Notes: generated by a model from the sequence alone, not told the origin. A stretch of 64,000 nucleotides of DNA from Acidobacteriaceae bacterium dw_441 (GCA_018449715.1 JAAVVA010000007.1:124001-188000), one strand, 5' to 3'. Shown: positions 10,299-19,453, counted from the first letter of the stretch. Numbers and translations are program-made.

Positions 10299-13200
10299 TT
10301 AGAACAAATACCGGACAGACAGCTGCAGCGAGCGCGGAATCGAGCGCACCGTAGTGATCTGGCCGAACGTGGTTGAGTTAGCCCCGCTGTTCGGATTGCC
10401 CAGCGACGTCAGGTTGAAGACATTGCTCGCATCGGCACGGAACCCGATCGAATGCTCTCCCACAATGCGGAAGTCCTTCGAGGCCGAGGCATCGTACTGC
10501 TGGAAGCCCGGCGCACGCTCCGACTGAGGAGACGCATTGCCATACGTTCCATCCGACGGTTGCCCGTAGGCGCAGACACCGTTGTTAGCGCCAACACCGG
10601 TGCAGGGCGACGCCGAAGGATCCGTACCGAACCAGTTCTGCAGGTTGCGTCCGGTGATCTTCATCGGACGATAGTGGTTTGCACGCTGCGCATTGTTTCT
10701 CGTATACGCATTATTCGTAGCCGAGATATTGACCGGGAAGCCCGTGTAGGCCTTGCCTGCGATGGAGACCTTCCATCCCCCGATCACCTCGTCGACTACG
10801 CGGTTTGCGCCAGCGAAGTACTGGCGGCCACGACCGAACGGAAGCTCGTAGCCGACAATGCCGTTGAGAGCGTGACGCGTATCCGCTCCCGCAGGACCGT
10901 ACTCGCGGTGGTTGTCATAGAAGTTGATCGCGTAAGCACTCGATGTCGTCACGCTCGTCTGTCCGTAGAAGCCGATGCTGTTCTGCATCGCCTTCGAGTA
11001 CGTATAGTTGCCCGTGACCGTCACTCCATGCGAAAGACGCTGCCGATAGATCGCCTGCAGCGCGTTGTAGTTGTACATCGAGTTCGACGCCGTCAGCGTG
11101 ACCGTGCCATTGTCCGGGAAGCCGATCGTCGGGCTGGGCCCAGCCGGGTTCGGCACGCTCATGCCGTAGAACGGAGAGTGCAGCGCTCCTCCGTTCGGTC
11201 CGCCATGCGCCGCGCAGTTCGCCGTCGTAGGATCTCTCTGCACCACGCCGTTCAGCACGCAGGGAGAGGTGTACTGGTTTGCAGCGCCCGCCGTAATCAG
11301 GTGAGCGCCCGTCTGTCCCAGGTAACCCACCTGGAACGACGACGTGTTCGACATCTGATACTCCAGCGTAAACGAGTACACCTGCACGAACTGGGGCCGC
11401 AGGTTCTGCTGCCACGCGCGCAGTGTGTAGTAGTTGAAGCTCGGCGTAACGGCGCCCTGCTGCACAGGGAAGAAGGCTCCGTTGCGGTCCGTCTTGTAGT
11501 CCTGGTACTGCGTCACGTAAGGAGGATTCAGCGTCATGCGAAGGTTGGCGCCGGTTCCTTCCATGTAGGTCGTGATGCCGTAACCACCGCGAACCACCAG
11601 GCGAGGCGTTGCCGAGTAGGCAAAGCCAACACGCGGCATGAAGTTCGTCCACACGCCCTTGTACAGGGCACGGCTGTTGCCGTCCTGTCCCGCGAAGAGC
11701 AGCTTCTTGTTCGCAAAGTCGATGTTCAGGGCCTTGTTGTTGACCTCGTAGATCGGCTGGTCGTACTCATAGCGAATGCCAAGGTTGAGGGTAAGGTTGG
11801 GGCTGATGCGATAGTCGTCCTGGAAGAAGAGTGCGTCGCGCCACTGCCTCTGTCCGGAGGGACCGGCAAGGCTTCCCGCGCCGATGTAAGTTACACGACC
11901 CAGCGCGAAATCCGCCGCCGCATAGCCTGCATTGTTGCCGCTGCCCGACGAGGTGAAGAGTCCCGTGTACGCCTGGGTTCCCTCCGCTCCATCGTTGCCG
12001 GGGTAGTAGTTGTTCTGGTGGTAGCGAATGAACTGCGCGCCCATCTTCATCGTATGCTTGCCCTTCAGAATCGAAAGGTCATCCGAGTAGGTGAAGATGT
12101 TGTCCGTGTAAATCGTTCCGGTCGCTGCGTTGCCCAGTGTGGTGAACTGGGTTCCGTTCGTCGTCGTCACCTGTCCCTGCGTGCTGGTCGGGCTGAAGAC
12201 CTGCGCCGTAAATCCGGGCAGAGGAGCAGCCGCCGTAATTCCCAGCACGCTATTGCCGTTATCGCCAAAGACTCCCGTTGAATCCGCCGGGAACGCGTTC
12301 AGCGAGCGGATTCGTGTGAAGCCCAGACGAAGCTCGTTCACGATGGCATTGTTGAAGGTGTGAATTTCATTGATCGCAAAGGTCTTGACCGGAGTCACCG
12401 GCTGCGAGGGGAAGGTGATGGCCAGAGGATTGGTCGTACTGCTTCCCGCATTGCTCTGGCTGTAGCGGCCCGAGATGCGGTCCTTCTGCGACATCACGTA
12501 ATCGATCTTGATGTCGCCCTGATCGTTGTACTTCCTGCTCTTCGAAGGAGCGCGATAGTTGTTGCTGACCGGGTTGTTGTTTGCCGCGTAAGCAACCTGC
12601 TGATTGGCACGCGGATAAAGCTCAGGATGCTGAGCGAGGTACGCCAGCACAGGGCTCGTGATGGGGAACTTATTGCCGGGAATCGCAGGATTGCCAGGCT
12701 TCTGCGGATCGTAGAGCTGTACCAGGCGCGAGCTACAAGGATTATTGCTCGGAGAGGTGCCGCTGGCGCACATGATCTTCTCATCGAGCAACTCGGAGAA
12801 GTCCGCAATGCCCGTATAGTTTCCATTGGAATCGAGGCCGCGCATCTTGTCCGTGAGGACCGAGTTGTTGGCAAGACCGCCAAGGTGATAACGTCCACCC
12901 TCGTAGTCCATAAAGAAGAAGAGCTTGTCCTTGATGATGGGGCCGCCCAGCGTTCCGCCGAAGATGCTCTGCGTGTACGAAGACCGCGGCGTAATCGTGG
13001 TGTTGTGCTTGTTCCCCCAGCTGTTCGCGTCCATCAGGTAGTTCTGCAGGTAATACGACAGGCTGCCGTGCCACTGGTTCGTACCGCTCTTGACCAGCGC
13101 AACCACGTCGCCGCCGGACACATTGCCGTACTCCGCGTTTGCGTTTGCCGTGACGACCTTCATCTGGTCGATCGCGTCAGGATTCGGGTTATATCCAATA

Positions 13201-13841
13201 CCGTTGTTGATGGTTTCGTTGATCTCGATACCATCCAGCAGATAGTTGTTCGCCTGCTGGCGCTGGCCGTTGACCGAAACCTGCGTGCCGCCGCGACCGA
13301 TGGCAGAGTTTCCTGTGTTTCCTACCGGGTTGGTCTGAACCGCGCCCGGCAGATACTCCGTAAGCATCAGGAAGTTGCGACCGATCATGGGAACCGCGTC
13401 GATCGACTTCGAATCCAACGTCGAACCCAGCGTCGAGTTCTCAGTGTTGATCAGGGGAACCATCGCCCCTGTAATGTCCAGCGTGGTCATCGTTCCGGCC
13501 ACCGAAAGCTTGGCGTTAAAGCTGACCTCCTGCCCGGCTTCCAGCGTAAAGGGCGCGGGCGTCTGAGGAGCGAATCCTTCCGCCTCGACCGTGACCTTGT
13601 ACTGACCGACGTTGAGAAAGCGAATGTTATAAGCGCCATCCGAGTTGCTCACCGTCGTCGTGCTGACGTTGGTCAGAATGTTGGTGGCTGTAATCTTCGC
13701 ACCGGGCACCACTGCGCCAGAGGTGTCCGTCACAACGCCATTGACGGCGCCGGTAATGGTCTGTGCCCACATTTCTCCCGTGCAGAGAGAAAGAACAAGA
13801 CCTGTAATGGCAATGGATAGAAAAAGCCTTAATCGCCGCAT
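10299..13841 (-). CDS. Oar-like TonB-dependent receptor
   Basis: A 1180-residue outer-membrane protein. Residues 1-31 form a signal peptide ending near EMWAQT. A carboxypeptidase-regulatory-like (CnaB/Ig) domain follows at about 33-115 (VNGVVTDTSGAVVPGAKITAT, YNIRFLNVGQYKVTVEAEGF), then a plug domain (ISVNGQRQQANNYLLDGIEIN-type stretch), then a long beta barrel ending in an aromatic residue (LSVRYLF), as outer-membrane barrels do. Such proteins import large substrates with TonB energy or act in the envelope; acidobacterial genomes carry many of them. ATG 13841 has GGAGG eight bases upstream; ATG 13856 would precede that site. It is transcribed alone. The substrate cannot be read from the sequence. 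Confidence 0.93.
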   Translation of the reverse strand: MRRLRLFLSIAITGLVLSLCTGEMWAQTITGAVNGVVTDTSGAVVPGAKITATNILTNVSTTTVSNSDGAYNIRFLNVGQYKVTVEAEGFAPQTPAPFTLEAGQEVSFNAKLSVAGTMTTLDITGAMVPLINTENSTLGSTLDSKSIDAVPMIGRNFLMLTEYLPGAVQTNPVGNTGNSAIGRGGTQVSVNGQRQQANNYLLDGIEINETINNGIGYNPNPDAIDQMKVVTANANAEYGNVSGGDVVALVKSGTNQWHGSLSYYLQNYLMDANSWGNKHNTTITPRSSYTQSIFGGTLGGPIIKDKLFFFMDYEGGRYHLGGLANNSVLTDKMRGLDSNGNYTGIADFSELLDEKIMCASGTSPSNNPCSSRLVQLYDPQKPGNPAIPGNKFPITSPVLAYLAQHPELYPRANQQVAYAANNNPVSNNYRAPSKSRKYNDQGDIKIDYVMSQKDRISGRYSQSNAGSSTTNPLAITFPSQPVTPVKTFAINEIHTFNNAIVNELRLGFTRIRSLNAFPADSTGVFGDNGNSVLGITAAAPLPGFTAQVFSPTSTQGQVTTTNGTQFTTLGNAATGTIYTDNIFTYSDDLSILKGKHTMKMGAQFIRYHQNNYYPGNDGAEGTQAYTGLFTSSGSGNNAGYAAADFALGRVTYIGAGSLAGPSGQRQWRDALFFQDDYRISPNLTLNLGIRYEYDQPIYEVNNKALNIDFANKKLLFAGQDGNSRALYKGVWTNFMPRVGFAYSATPRLVVRGGYGITTYMEGTGANLRMTLNPPYVTQYQDYKTDRNGAFFPVQQGAVTPSFNYYTLRAWQQNLRPQFVQVYSFTLEYQMSNTSSFQVGYLGQTGAHLITAGAANQYTSPCVLNGVVQRDPTTANCAAHGGPNGGALHSPFYGMSVPNPAGPSPTIGFPDNGTVTLTASNSMYNYNALQAIYRQRLSHGVTVTGNYTYSKAMQNSIGFYGQTSVTTSSAYAINFYDNHREYGPAGADTRHALNGIVGYELPFGRGRQYFAGANRVVDEVIGGWKVSIAGKAYTGFPVNISATNNAYTRNNAQRANHYRPMKITGRNLQNWFGTDPSASPCTGVGANNGVCAYGQPSDGTYGNASPQSERAPGFQQYDASASKDFRIVGEHSIGFRADASNVFNLTSLGNPNSGANSTTFGQITTVRSIPRSLQLSVRYLF

Positions 13842-14154
13842 ACTGAATTCCTCCAAGGAAAAGTACGTCTACGGGACCAGCAAATTTATTGATTTGAAAA
13901 CGGAATAACTGAAGATAGTGGTATAGACGAGCTTCCGTCATCAGCCATTGTGATTACGGAAATCTAGTTCAATTGACCTATTCATCTCTTGCATACTGGT
14001 CGCGACTTTTCCCTCGGAGCCGCCTGCAAAGAGCCGCTTCCGAAGACACGCCAGTATGCCTGTCTAGACATATCAACAGGAAAAAGACACAGAAAGAGTT
14101 ACAAACCCTCTGTGCAAGGGTTCTGCTTCCACACGCGATGCTTGAAGCTGGAGA
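13842..14154. other. Intergenic region upstream of the Oar-like receptor
   Basis: 313 bases without a convincing gene. It should hold the receptor promoter. A weak hairpin AACCCT...AGGGTT (14104-14122) followed by T-rich sequence on the minus strand may end the DUF2934 transcript. I saw no known operator or riboswitch. Confidence 0.45.
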
Positions 14155-14526
14155 CTACTCCTCCAGAAGCTCCCGCTCCGCCTGCAGCCAGTCCTCTTCG
14201 TGATACCCGTGTGCATATCCGCGAGCCGCGAAGAACGCATGAGCCCGCTCGGCGATCTGCTCGCGTGTCGGAGCAGCTTTCTTCGCCGCTGCCGCTACGG
14301 AGATAACTTCCGCCGCCGGTTCGACAGCCGCCACCACAGCCGTCTCTTCCGCGACCGTCTTGGCAGCCTTGGGAGCCTTCTTCTTGCCGACAAGCTTCTC
14401 AGAAGCCTTCTTCTTAGAAGCCTCGGCAGCCTTTGCGGCATCCGCTTTTCGGGGTTTCTTCTCCGCTGCCTCGCCCGAAGCCGCGGCCTTTTTCGCCTTC
14501 TTCGGCTTCTTGTCCTTATCGCTCAT
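14155..14526 (-). CDS. DUF2934 protein with Lys/Ala-rich N-terminal region
   Basis: A 123-residue protein. About residues 1-85 are low-complexity Lys/Ala/Glu (KKPKKAKKAAAS, KKKAPKAAKTV), like histone H1-type tails. The C-terminal 36 residues (REQIAERAHAFFAARGYAHG, then EEDWLQAERELLEE) match the short DUF2934 helix pair, whose function is unknown. The basic tail suggests nucleic-acid contact, which is inference only. The start ATG 14526 is preceded by GAGGAGATTTTGCG. The neighbours are unrelated. Confidence 0.82.
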   Translation of the reverse strand: MSDKDKKPKKAKKAAASGEAAEKKPRKADAAKAAEASKKKASEKLVGKKKAPKAAKTVAEETAVVAAVEPAAEVISVAAAAKKAAPTREQIAERAHAFFAARGYAHGYHEEDWLQAERELLEE

Positions 14527-14703
14527 CGCAAAATCTCCTCACCCTGGGAATCTTTGCCACCAACGTGCCTTGGGCCTGCTTCCAGTTTAGTAGAGAGCGG
14601 TCAGCCCCTACATCAACGCTTGCCAAATCAACGCCTTTTCACCGCGATCTTTGCGATTATCGGTCCCGCAGCGAACGATTCCAGACGCTAGCGATCCCCG
14701 TAG

Positions 14704-14994
14704 CTAGCGATCAAAGACCACAGGATTCCTCTCCACCCACCAGCACGGCCTTCCCCCCACCTGCGGCAACCCCTCCGGCAGCAGCGACCGCGTACATCGC
14801 ACCTCCGACCGGCCATCCGAGTAGTACTCCTCCTTGTGCCCCTTCAGAGGAGCCACCACGAACCGATCCACCGTGATCGTTCCGTAGCCTCCTCCTCCCA
14901 GCACCCTTCCCTGCCACACCAGCCAGTCCGCGGCCCACATCACCGCAGCCGCCATCACGACCCACATTACCGCCCGCGCCACGATCCGTCCCAC
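14704..14994 (-). CDS. Small single-pass membrane protein, unknown function
   Basis: A 96-residue protein with a basic N-terminus (GRIVARAV), one TM helix (MWVVMAAAVMWAADWLVW), then a globular tail: YGTITVDRFVVAPLKG, EEYYSDGRSEVRCTRSLLP and CWWVER. The tail matches a small acidobacterial membrane family whose members share the pattern ...PLK...E-Y/F...C-x-x-S-L-x-P...P-C-W. GTG 14994 is chosen because GGAGG lies five bases upstream; ATG 14967 is the alternative. The frame stays open much further upstream, but that part is antisense to the lipoprotein gene at 15094. Function unknown. Confidence 0.68.
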   Translation of the reverse strand: MGRIVARAVMWVVMAAAVMWAADWLVWQGRVLGGGGYGTITVDRFVVAPLKGHKEEYYSDGRSEVRCTRSLLPEGLPQVGGRPCWWVERNPVVFDR

Positions 14995-15093
14995 ACCCGC
15001 CTCCCGCAAGCTCTTCCTTGAAGGTAAATCCTGCCGAAGCGTGGTTAGTCCTCCGATCTTGACAAATCCTCCGCGCGCAGCTTTCCTTGCACC

Positions 15094-16032
15094 ATGCGAC
15101 ATAGGAGAACTCTGCCGGGCCTCGTCTGCCTCGGCCTGCTCGTCCTGGCCGGATGCTCCGTCTCGCCGCTGGCCAAAAACACCGCCGACTTCTCCGGCGC
15201 GACCGCTCTCGTCGTCGATAGCACCCGCAACGCCTATCGCACCGCCGTCCGGCTCAACGAAGACGCACAGGCCTCGCTCCTGGTCGCACGTTACGACAGC
15301 GACCAGCCAATGGACCCGCACTCCATCCGTCCACTCATCGACGACAAGGGCATCAAAACCCGAACCGAAGTCCTCGAAGGCCTGCGCGTCTACGCCCAGA
15401 GCATCGCCGATATCTCCGCCGGGGTCTCCTCGCCCGAGCTGGACCAGGCCGCCGCGGCCTGCGGCACCAACCTCCAGTCCCTCGGCAACTCTCTCGCCGC
15501 CTCCACCCCCATCGGCATCAACGTCACCCCTACCGAAGCCAGCGGAGCCAGCACCGCCTTCAAAGCGCTCGGCGAGTTCCTCATCGCGCACAAGATCAAG
15601 TCCTCGGTCCCCAGGGTCATCCGCGACATGGACCCCAGTATCGACGCCCTCACCAAGCTTCTTCTCAGCGACCTCGACCTCCTCCGCGACCAGGCTGGCC
15701 GCGACTACGAGGAGATCCTCGCCCGGCAGGACAGCTTCATCCGCCACGCGCAGAACGGACTTTCTCCCACCGAGCGCCGCGCCGAGATCCGCCGCATCCC
15801 CCGCATCCTCGCCAGCAAAAAGGCGACCGACGACATGCTGGCCGACCTTCAGGACTCCATCCGCAAGCTCGCCGAAACCCACCACGCTCTCGCGGCAGCC
15901 GCCTCCAGCAAAGACACCACTGCGCTGCGGGCCCGCATCGCCGAGCTCACCGCCTCAGCCAAAGAGCTGAACGCCTACTACAACTCCCTCGCCGCGGCCT
16001 CTGCCGCTGCCACCGCCAGCACGACCCCCTAA
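15094..16032 (+). CDS. Predicted lipoprotein of unknown function
   Basis: A 312-residue protein with a lipoprotein signal peptide, MRHRRTLPGLVCLGLLVLAGC, whose lipobox LAGC gives lipidation at Cys21. The mature part is almost entirely helical, with heptad-like stretches (residues 80-115 and 230-300), and ends in an Ala/Thr-rich tail. There is no recognisable enzyme motif. The following gene starts 21 bases after its stop and also encodes a helical protein, so the two are probably co-transcribed and may act together at the envelope. I do not recognise the family. Confidence 0.7.
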   Translation: MRHRRTLPGLVCLGLLVLAGCSVSPLAKNTADFSGATALVVDSTRNAYRTAVRLNEDAQASLLVARYDSDQPMDPHSIRPLIDDKGIKTRTEVLEGLRVYAQSIADISAGVSSPELDQAAAACGTNLQSLGNSLAASTPIGINVTPTEASGASTAFKALGEFLIAHKIKSSVPRVIRDMDPSIDALTKLLLSDLDLLRDQAGRDYEEILARQDSFIRHAQNGLSPTERRAEIRRIPRILASKKATDDMLADLQDSIRKLAETHHALAAAASSKDTTALRARIAELTASAKELNAYYNSLAAASAAATASTTP

Positions 16033-16053
16033 ACACTCTCAAGAGGACGCCCC

Positions 16054-16464
16054 ATGCCTCCCAGCAAATCATCGTCGAAGAAGCCTGCCGCCGCCGCGCT
16101 CACCGCTCCCCAGCCCGCCGCAGCTCCGCCGTCGTTGCCGACGAACCCCGACCCTATCGAAACCTACAAGGCGCTCTACGATGTCCTCGGCCGAGCCTAC
16201 TGGGAGGCCTCCGACCTCAACGCCAAGGACACGATTCAGGGCGCGCGCGACGCCATCTACCAGATCCTCACCGACCTCAACGCCGCCAAGCTCGACGCCA
16301 ACACCACGCTCTTTCTCCAACTGAAGTCGAAGATCGAAGACAGCAACAAGGCGCTCGAAAAGATCGAGAAAGAGATCAGCCAGATCACCAAAAACATCTC
16401 CACCGCCTCCAGCGTCGCCGCGGCCATCGCCAAGGTGCTGAGCCTCGCGCCCTCTTTCGCCTGA
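16054..16464 (+). CDS. Small helical protein, partner of the upstream lipoprotein
   Basis: 136 residues with an Ala/Pro-rich disordered N-terminus (1-40). A helical region follows (DPIETYKALYDVLGRAYWEA), then a coiled coil at about 85-125 (LFLQLKSKIEDSNKALEKIE, KEISQITKNI), then a small hydrophobic C-terminus. No signal peptide. AAGAGGA precedes the ATG. The 21-base gap from the lipoprotein gene indicates an operon. The family is not recognised; a soluble or peripheral coiled-coil partner of the lipoprotein is a guess from position only. Confidence 0.65.
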   Translation: MPPSKSSSKKPAAAALTAPQPAAAPPSLPTNPDPIETYKALYDVLGRAYWEASDLNAKDTIQGARDAIYQILTDLNAAKLDANTTLFLQLKSKIEDSNKALEKIEKEISQITKNISTASSVAAAIAKVLSLAPSFA

Positions 16465-16515
16465 GCAGCCCTCCTTCGGTCCCTATAATGAAAACCGGAA
16501 GGTAGCCACCAAGAG

Positions 16516-17157
16516 ATGGGTCTGTTCAAGAAGAAGATCAAGCAGGAGCATAAGGTCATGCTCCAGGCCGAGCGCGCCGCCGGAGCGCTTCTCCCCGAGT
16601 ACCACCGCGCCACCCCCGAGTGCCCCCACCCCGAGCGCTGGCACATGTACGACTCCATGACGGCCGAGGCCGAGGTGCTCGAGTTCCTCTATACCCTCGT
16701 CACCACCACCAAGCCCGAGCTCATCGTCGAGACCGGCTCCTTCCTCGGCGTCTCCACCCTCTGGATCGCCAAGGCTCTGAAGGACAACGGCTTCGGCAAA
16801 ATCATCTCCTGCGAGTTCGACCCCGTCGTCTTCGCCAAGGCGAAGGAGAAGATCGACGCCTCGGGCTACTCCGAGTGGATCGAGCTTCGCAACGAGTCCT
16901 CGCTCGAGATGCACATCGAAGGCACCATCGACCTCTTCTTCTCCGACTCCGACCTTCCCATCCGCGAATCCGAGGTCAAGCGCTTCCTCCCGCAGATCCG
17001 CCCCACCGGCCTCATCCTGATGCACGACGCCAGCTCGCACCTGAAGACAGTCCGCGACGCCGCCTTCAAGATGGAGTCCGAAGGTCTTCTCTCCTGCATC
17101 TTCCTGCCGACTCCGCGCGGCCTCGTGGTCGCGCAGAAGAAAGAGGGCCGGGCATAA
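16516..17157 (+). CDS. Class I SAM-dependent methyltransferase
   Basis: A 213-residue cytoplasmic protein of the O-methyltransferase/Methyltransf_24 type. The glycine-rich SAM motif is ELIVETGSFLGVSTLWIA (about residues 70-87), followed by the acidic motif II in IISCEFDPV. A metal/catalytic-region Asp lies in IDLFFSDSDLP, and LILMHDAS supplies the later HDA motif. The basic start MGLFKKKIKQEHK has no signal peptide. It stands alone between the coiled-coil gene and the BON gene. The acceptor molecule is unknown. Confidence 0.85.
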   Translation: MGLFKKKIKQEHKVMLQAERAAGALLPEYHRATPECPHPERWHMYDSMTAEAEVLEFLYTLVTTTKPELIVETGSFLGVSTLWIAKALKDNGFGKIISCEFDPVVFAKAKEKIDASGYSEWIELRNESSLEMHIEGTIDLFFSDSDLPIRESEVKRFLPQIRPTGLILMHDASSHLKTVRDAAFKMESEGLLSCIFLPTPRGLVVAQKKEGRA

Positions 17158-17195
17158 GCCCGCCCCTCATCTCCTCACACGCCTATTCCTTTTTC

Positions 17196-17240
17196 GAACT
17201 TGTCATTCCGTAGCGCTTTGAACTTGTCATTCCGCAGCGC
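17196..17240 (+). repeat. Tandem pair of GAACTTGTCATTCCG repeats
   Basis: GAACTTGTCATTCCG followed by (T/C)AGCGC occurs twice, at 17196-17216 and 17220-17240, and continues as AGCGAAGGAATCTGC. A single 12-base match CTTGTCATTCCG occurs again at about 53883. The TGTCATTCCG...GCGAAGGAATCTGC motif is a dispersed intergenic repeat in many bacterial genomes. Confidence 0.6.
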
Positions 17241-17341
17241 AGCGAAGGAATCTGCTTCTCTTTGCAGGACGACTAGACCCACCGCTCCATCTCAGATACC
17301 CTCATCTCGCGACCGATCTTCGTCTAAAAGGAGACTCCCCG

Positions 17342-18010
17342 ATGGCCCGTCGTATCGTATTCAGCCTTGCGGCCCTGCTTCTATCGCTCAACCTGTTCGC
17401 TCCTGCCGCATCCGCCCAGAGCATCCAACAGCCCGGCCCCGCGCTCTCGCAGGAGGACGGCATCCGCATCGTCACCGAGGTCCGCAAGCGCCTCCTCGGT
17501 CTTAGCAACTACGCCGTCTTCGACTGGATCACCTTCGGCTTCCGTGGCAAGACGCTCGTCCTGAACGGCTACGCCTCGCGCCCCACCCTCAAGGACGACG
17601 CCGGTCGCGCCGTGAAGGACATCGCCGGAATCTCCGGCGTCGATAACCAGATCAAAGTTCTTCCCTATTCGATGAACGACGACCGCATCCGAGCCGCCGT
17701 CTATAACCGCATCTACACGCAGCCTGTCCTGCGCAAGTACAACGCCAACCAGGGCTCGCTCGCGCAGGCGATGGGCCCCGGCGGACGCAGCTTCGCCATG
17801 ATGTCCGGAGGCATCACCAACAATCCTCCCATCGGCTACCATGCCATCCACATCATCGTGAACAACGGCAAGACCACGCTTTACGGAGTCGTCCTCAACA
17901 AGAGCGACGCCGACATCGCCTTCATCCAGGCCAACTCCGCCCCCGGAACCTTCGGGGTCGACAACGAGCTTGTCGTGCAGGGCTCCAGCCCCGGCCACGA
18001 GCCGAAGTAG
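17342..18010 (+). CDS. Periplasmic BON-domain protein
   Basis: A 222-residue exported protein with a signal peptide ending at ASAQS (about residue 26). Two BON-like modules follow: one at about 40-105 with TEVRKRLLGLSNYAVFDWI, LVLNGYASRP and the glycine of GISGVDNQIKVLP, and a second at about 110-215 (RIRAAVYNRIYTQPVL, IHIIVNNGKTTLYGVV, VDNELVV). BON domains bind phospholipid or stabilise the envelope under stress, as in OsmY. AAAGGAG precedes ATG 17342. Monocistronic, closed by a terminator at 18022. Confidence 0.88.
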   Translation: MARRIVFSLAALLLSLNLFAPAASAQSIQQPGPALSQEDGIRIVTEVRKRLLGLSNYAVFDWITFGFRGKTLVLNGYASRPTLKDDAGRAVKDIAGISGVDNQIKVLPYSMNDDRIRAAVYNRIYTQPVLRKYNANQGSLAQAMGPGGRSFAMMSGGITNNPPIGYHAIHIIVNNGKTTLYGVVLNKSDADIAFIQANSAPGTFGVDNELVVQGSSPGHEPK

Positions 18011-18021
18011 TCCTGTAAAAC

Positions 18022-18055
18022 AAAAGCGGCGATCCCGGAAGGGACCGCCGCTTTT
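18022..18055. terminator. Bidirectional terminator between convergent genes
   Basis: AAAAGCGGCG...CCC-ggaa-GGG...CGCCGCTTTT. It is a strong stem flanked by A and T runs, positioned 12 bases after the BON gene and 22 bases after the minus-strand LytTR gene, so it can serve both. Confidence 0.9.
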
Positions 18056-18076
18056 CACCTCACGCACAAAACCGCC

Positions 18077-18880
18077 TCAGAGGTTGAACAGCTCCTTCAA
18101 CCGCTTCGTCTGCGCCCTGCTCACCGGAATCTCCGTCCTCTTCGGGTCGTCCATCCGTAGCTGATAGCTCGACTTGAACCACGGCACCACCTCGCGGATG
18201 TGCTGGATGTTCACCAGGTACGAGCGGTGCGCCCTCCAGAAAGCCTCCGGGTCGAGCTGGTCCTGCAGCTCCTCGATCGTCCGGCAGTTCGAGTGGCCCT
18301 CCACCGTCGGAGTCACCACCGTAATCGTTCCCTCTTCAATCGTGGCGAAGCAGATTTCTTTCTGGTCCACCAGCAGCAGCCGGTTCTGCGCCCGCACCAC
18401 CACCTTGCCCGTGTTCGATTTCGCCGCCGGGGAATGCGCCTGCTCTCCCACCAGCCGCAGCAGGGCGTCCAGCTTGGAGTCGGTGTCGGGGTTCCCCTCC
18501 GACCGCTCCTGCATAATTCGGGCCTGCGCCTTCTCGATCGTCTGCAGCACACGCTTGCGATCAAACGGCTTCAGCAGGTAATCGACCGCGTTTACCTCGA
18601 AGGCTCTCACAGCATACTGGTTGTACGCCGTGGCAAAGACCACCTGCGGCATGGGAACCCTGCGGTCCAGCAGCTTCTTCAGCACGCCGAATCCATCCAG
18701 CCCCGGCATCTGCACATCCAGAAAGACCACGTCAGGCCGGTGCGTGCGGATCAGCTCCACCGCTTCAATTCCATTGGTTCCCTGTGCAAGAACGTCCACA
18801 CCGCCCGCACGCTCCAGCAGATACTGCAACTCCTGCCGTGCCAGCGGTTCATCGTCGATGATCAGAGCCGTAAGAGACAT
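18077..18880 (-). CDS. LytTR-type response regulator
   Basis: 267 residues. The receiver domain (1-120) has acidic residues DD at 9-10, phospho-acceptor Asp55 in VVFLDVQMPG and the conserved Lys in YLLKPFDRKR. The C-terminal LytTR DNA-binding domain (about 165-265) has FWRAHRSYLVNIQHIREVVPW and a final IPVSRAQTKRLKELF. It is the last of four co-directional genes behind an ECF sigma gene. The histidine kinase is not in this window. ATG 18880 is used; an upstream in-frame TTG (18895) is possible. It should bind promoter DNA as a dimer when phosphorylated; targets are unknown. Confidence 0.93.
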   Translation of the reverse strand: MSLTALIIDDEPLARQELQYLLERAGGVDVLAQGTNGIEAVELIRTHRPDVVFLDVQMPGLDGFGVLKKLLDRRVPMPQVVFATAYNQYAVRAFEVNAVDYLLKPFDRKRVLQTIEKAQARIMQERSEGNPDTDSKLDALLRLVGEQAHSPAAKSNTGKVVVRAQNRLLLVDQKEICFATIEEGTITVVTPTVEGHSNCRTIEELQDQLDPEAFWRAHRSYLVNIQHIREVVPWFKSSYQLRMDDPKRTEIPVSRAQTKRLKELFNL

Positions 18881-18907
18881 TTCGACCGGTCGCAACAGGC
18901 GACTACC

Positions 18908-19453
18908 CTAGTCACTATACGCCCGTAGCCGAGCCGGGGCATGATCCTCGGCCAGATCATGACCGCACTGCGTGCAGTAGACGTCGGTAATCTGCACCCC
19001 GCGAAAGCACCGTCCACACACCGGAGCCATCTGGAACTGGCACTGCGGGCAGAAGTGGCAGGTCGAAGCAATCTCCGTGCGGCAATGCGGGCAGGGCCGC
19101 AGCAAAGGCTGACGCAGCAAGAAGTAAACCACCGCTCCAATGCCGCCCGGCAGCAGAACCACAATCAGCATCCATAGCCCCGCAGGCATCCTGCGACGCT
19201 TCACATCGCGGCTCACATAACCGACGAGCAGAACGTAGCTGGCAAACGCCGTCCCCCATGAATAGCCCATCAGCAGCCGCATCGGCAGCATCTCGTGCTT
19301 ATGGTGCGGCATTACGACGTGGAACAGGTACTGCACCGCGGCAAAGACCGCCGTCGCCAGCACAACCGACCACGCTGGAATCAGGCTCAGCTCGTCTTCG
19401 CTTCCCGGCTGAACCTCCATCGTCACCCTGTCCTTGGACTCGGTCGACGCCAT
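18908..19453 (-). CDS. Membrane protein with C-terminal zinc ribbon
   Basis: 181 residues. Three or four TM helices occupy about residues 24-115 (AWSVVLATAVFAAVQYLF, GTAFASYVLLVGYV, GLWMLIVVLLPGGIGAVVYF). The soluble tail has four CxxC pairs in a double zinc-ribbon arrangement: CPHC, CPQC, CGRC and CTQCG. Such proteins are usually inner-membrane proteins with a cytoplasmic metal-binding tail. ATG 19453 shares one base with the preceding stop (TGATG), showing translational coupling. Its place between a sigma/TM pair and a LytTR regulator suggests a signalling role. Function not known. Confidence 0.8.
   Translation of the reverse strand: MASTESKDRVTMEVQPGSEDELSLIPAWSVVLATAVFAAVQYLFHVVMPHHKHEMLPMRLLMGYSWGTAFASYVLLVGYVSRDVKRRRMPAGLWMLIVVLLPGGIGAVVYFLLRQPLLRPCPHCRTEIASTCHFCPQCQFQMAPVCGRCFRGVQITDVYCTQCGHDLAEDHAPARLRAYSD

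Noticed and set aside
10452..13820. Long plus-strand open frames (about 609 and 486 codons) opposite the first Oar-like receptor
   Set aside because: They are antisense to a clear receptor gene with a ribosome binding site and terminator, are Arg/Val-rich without motifs, and reflect GC-biased third positions.
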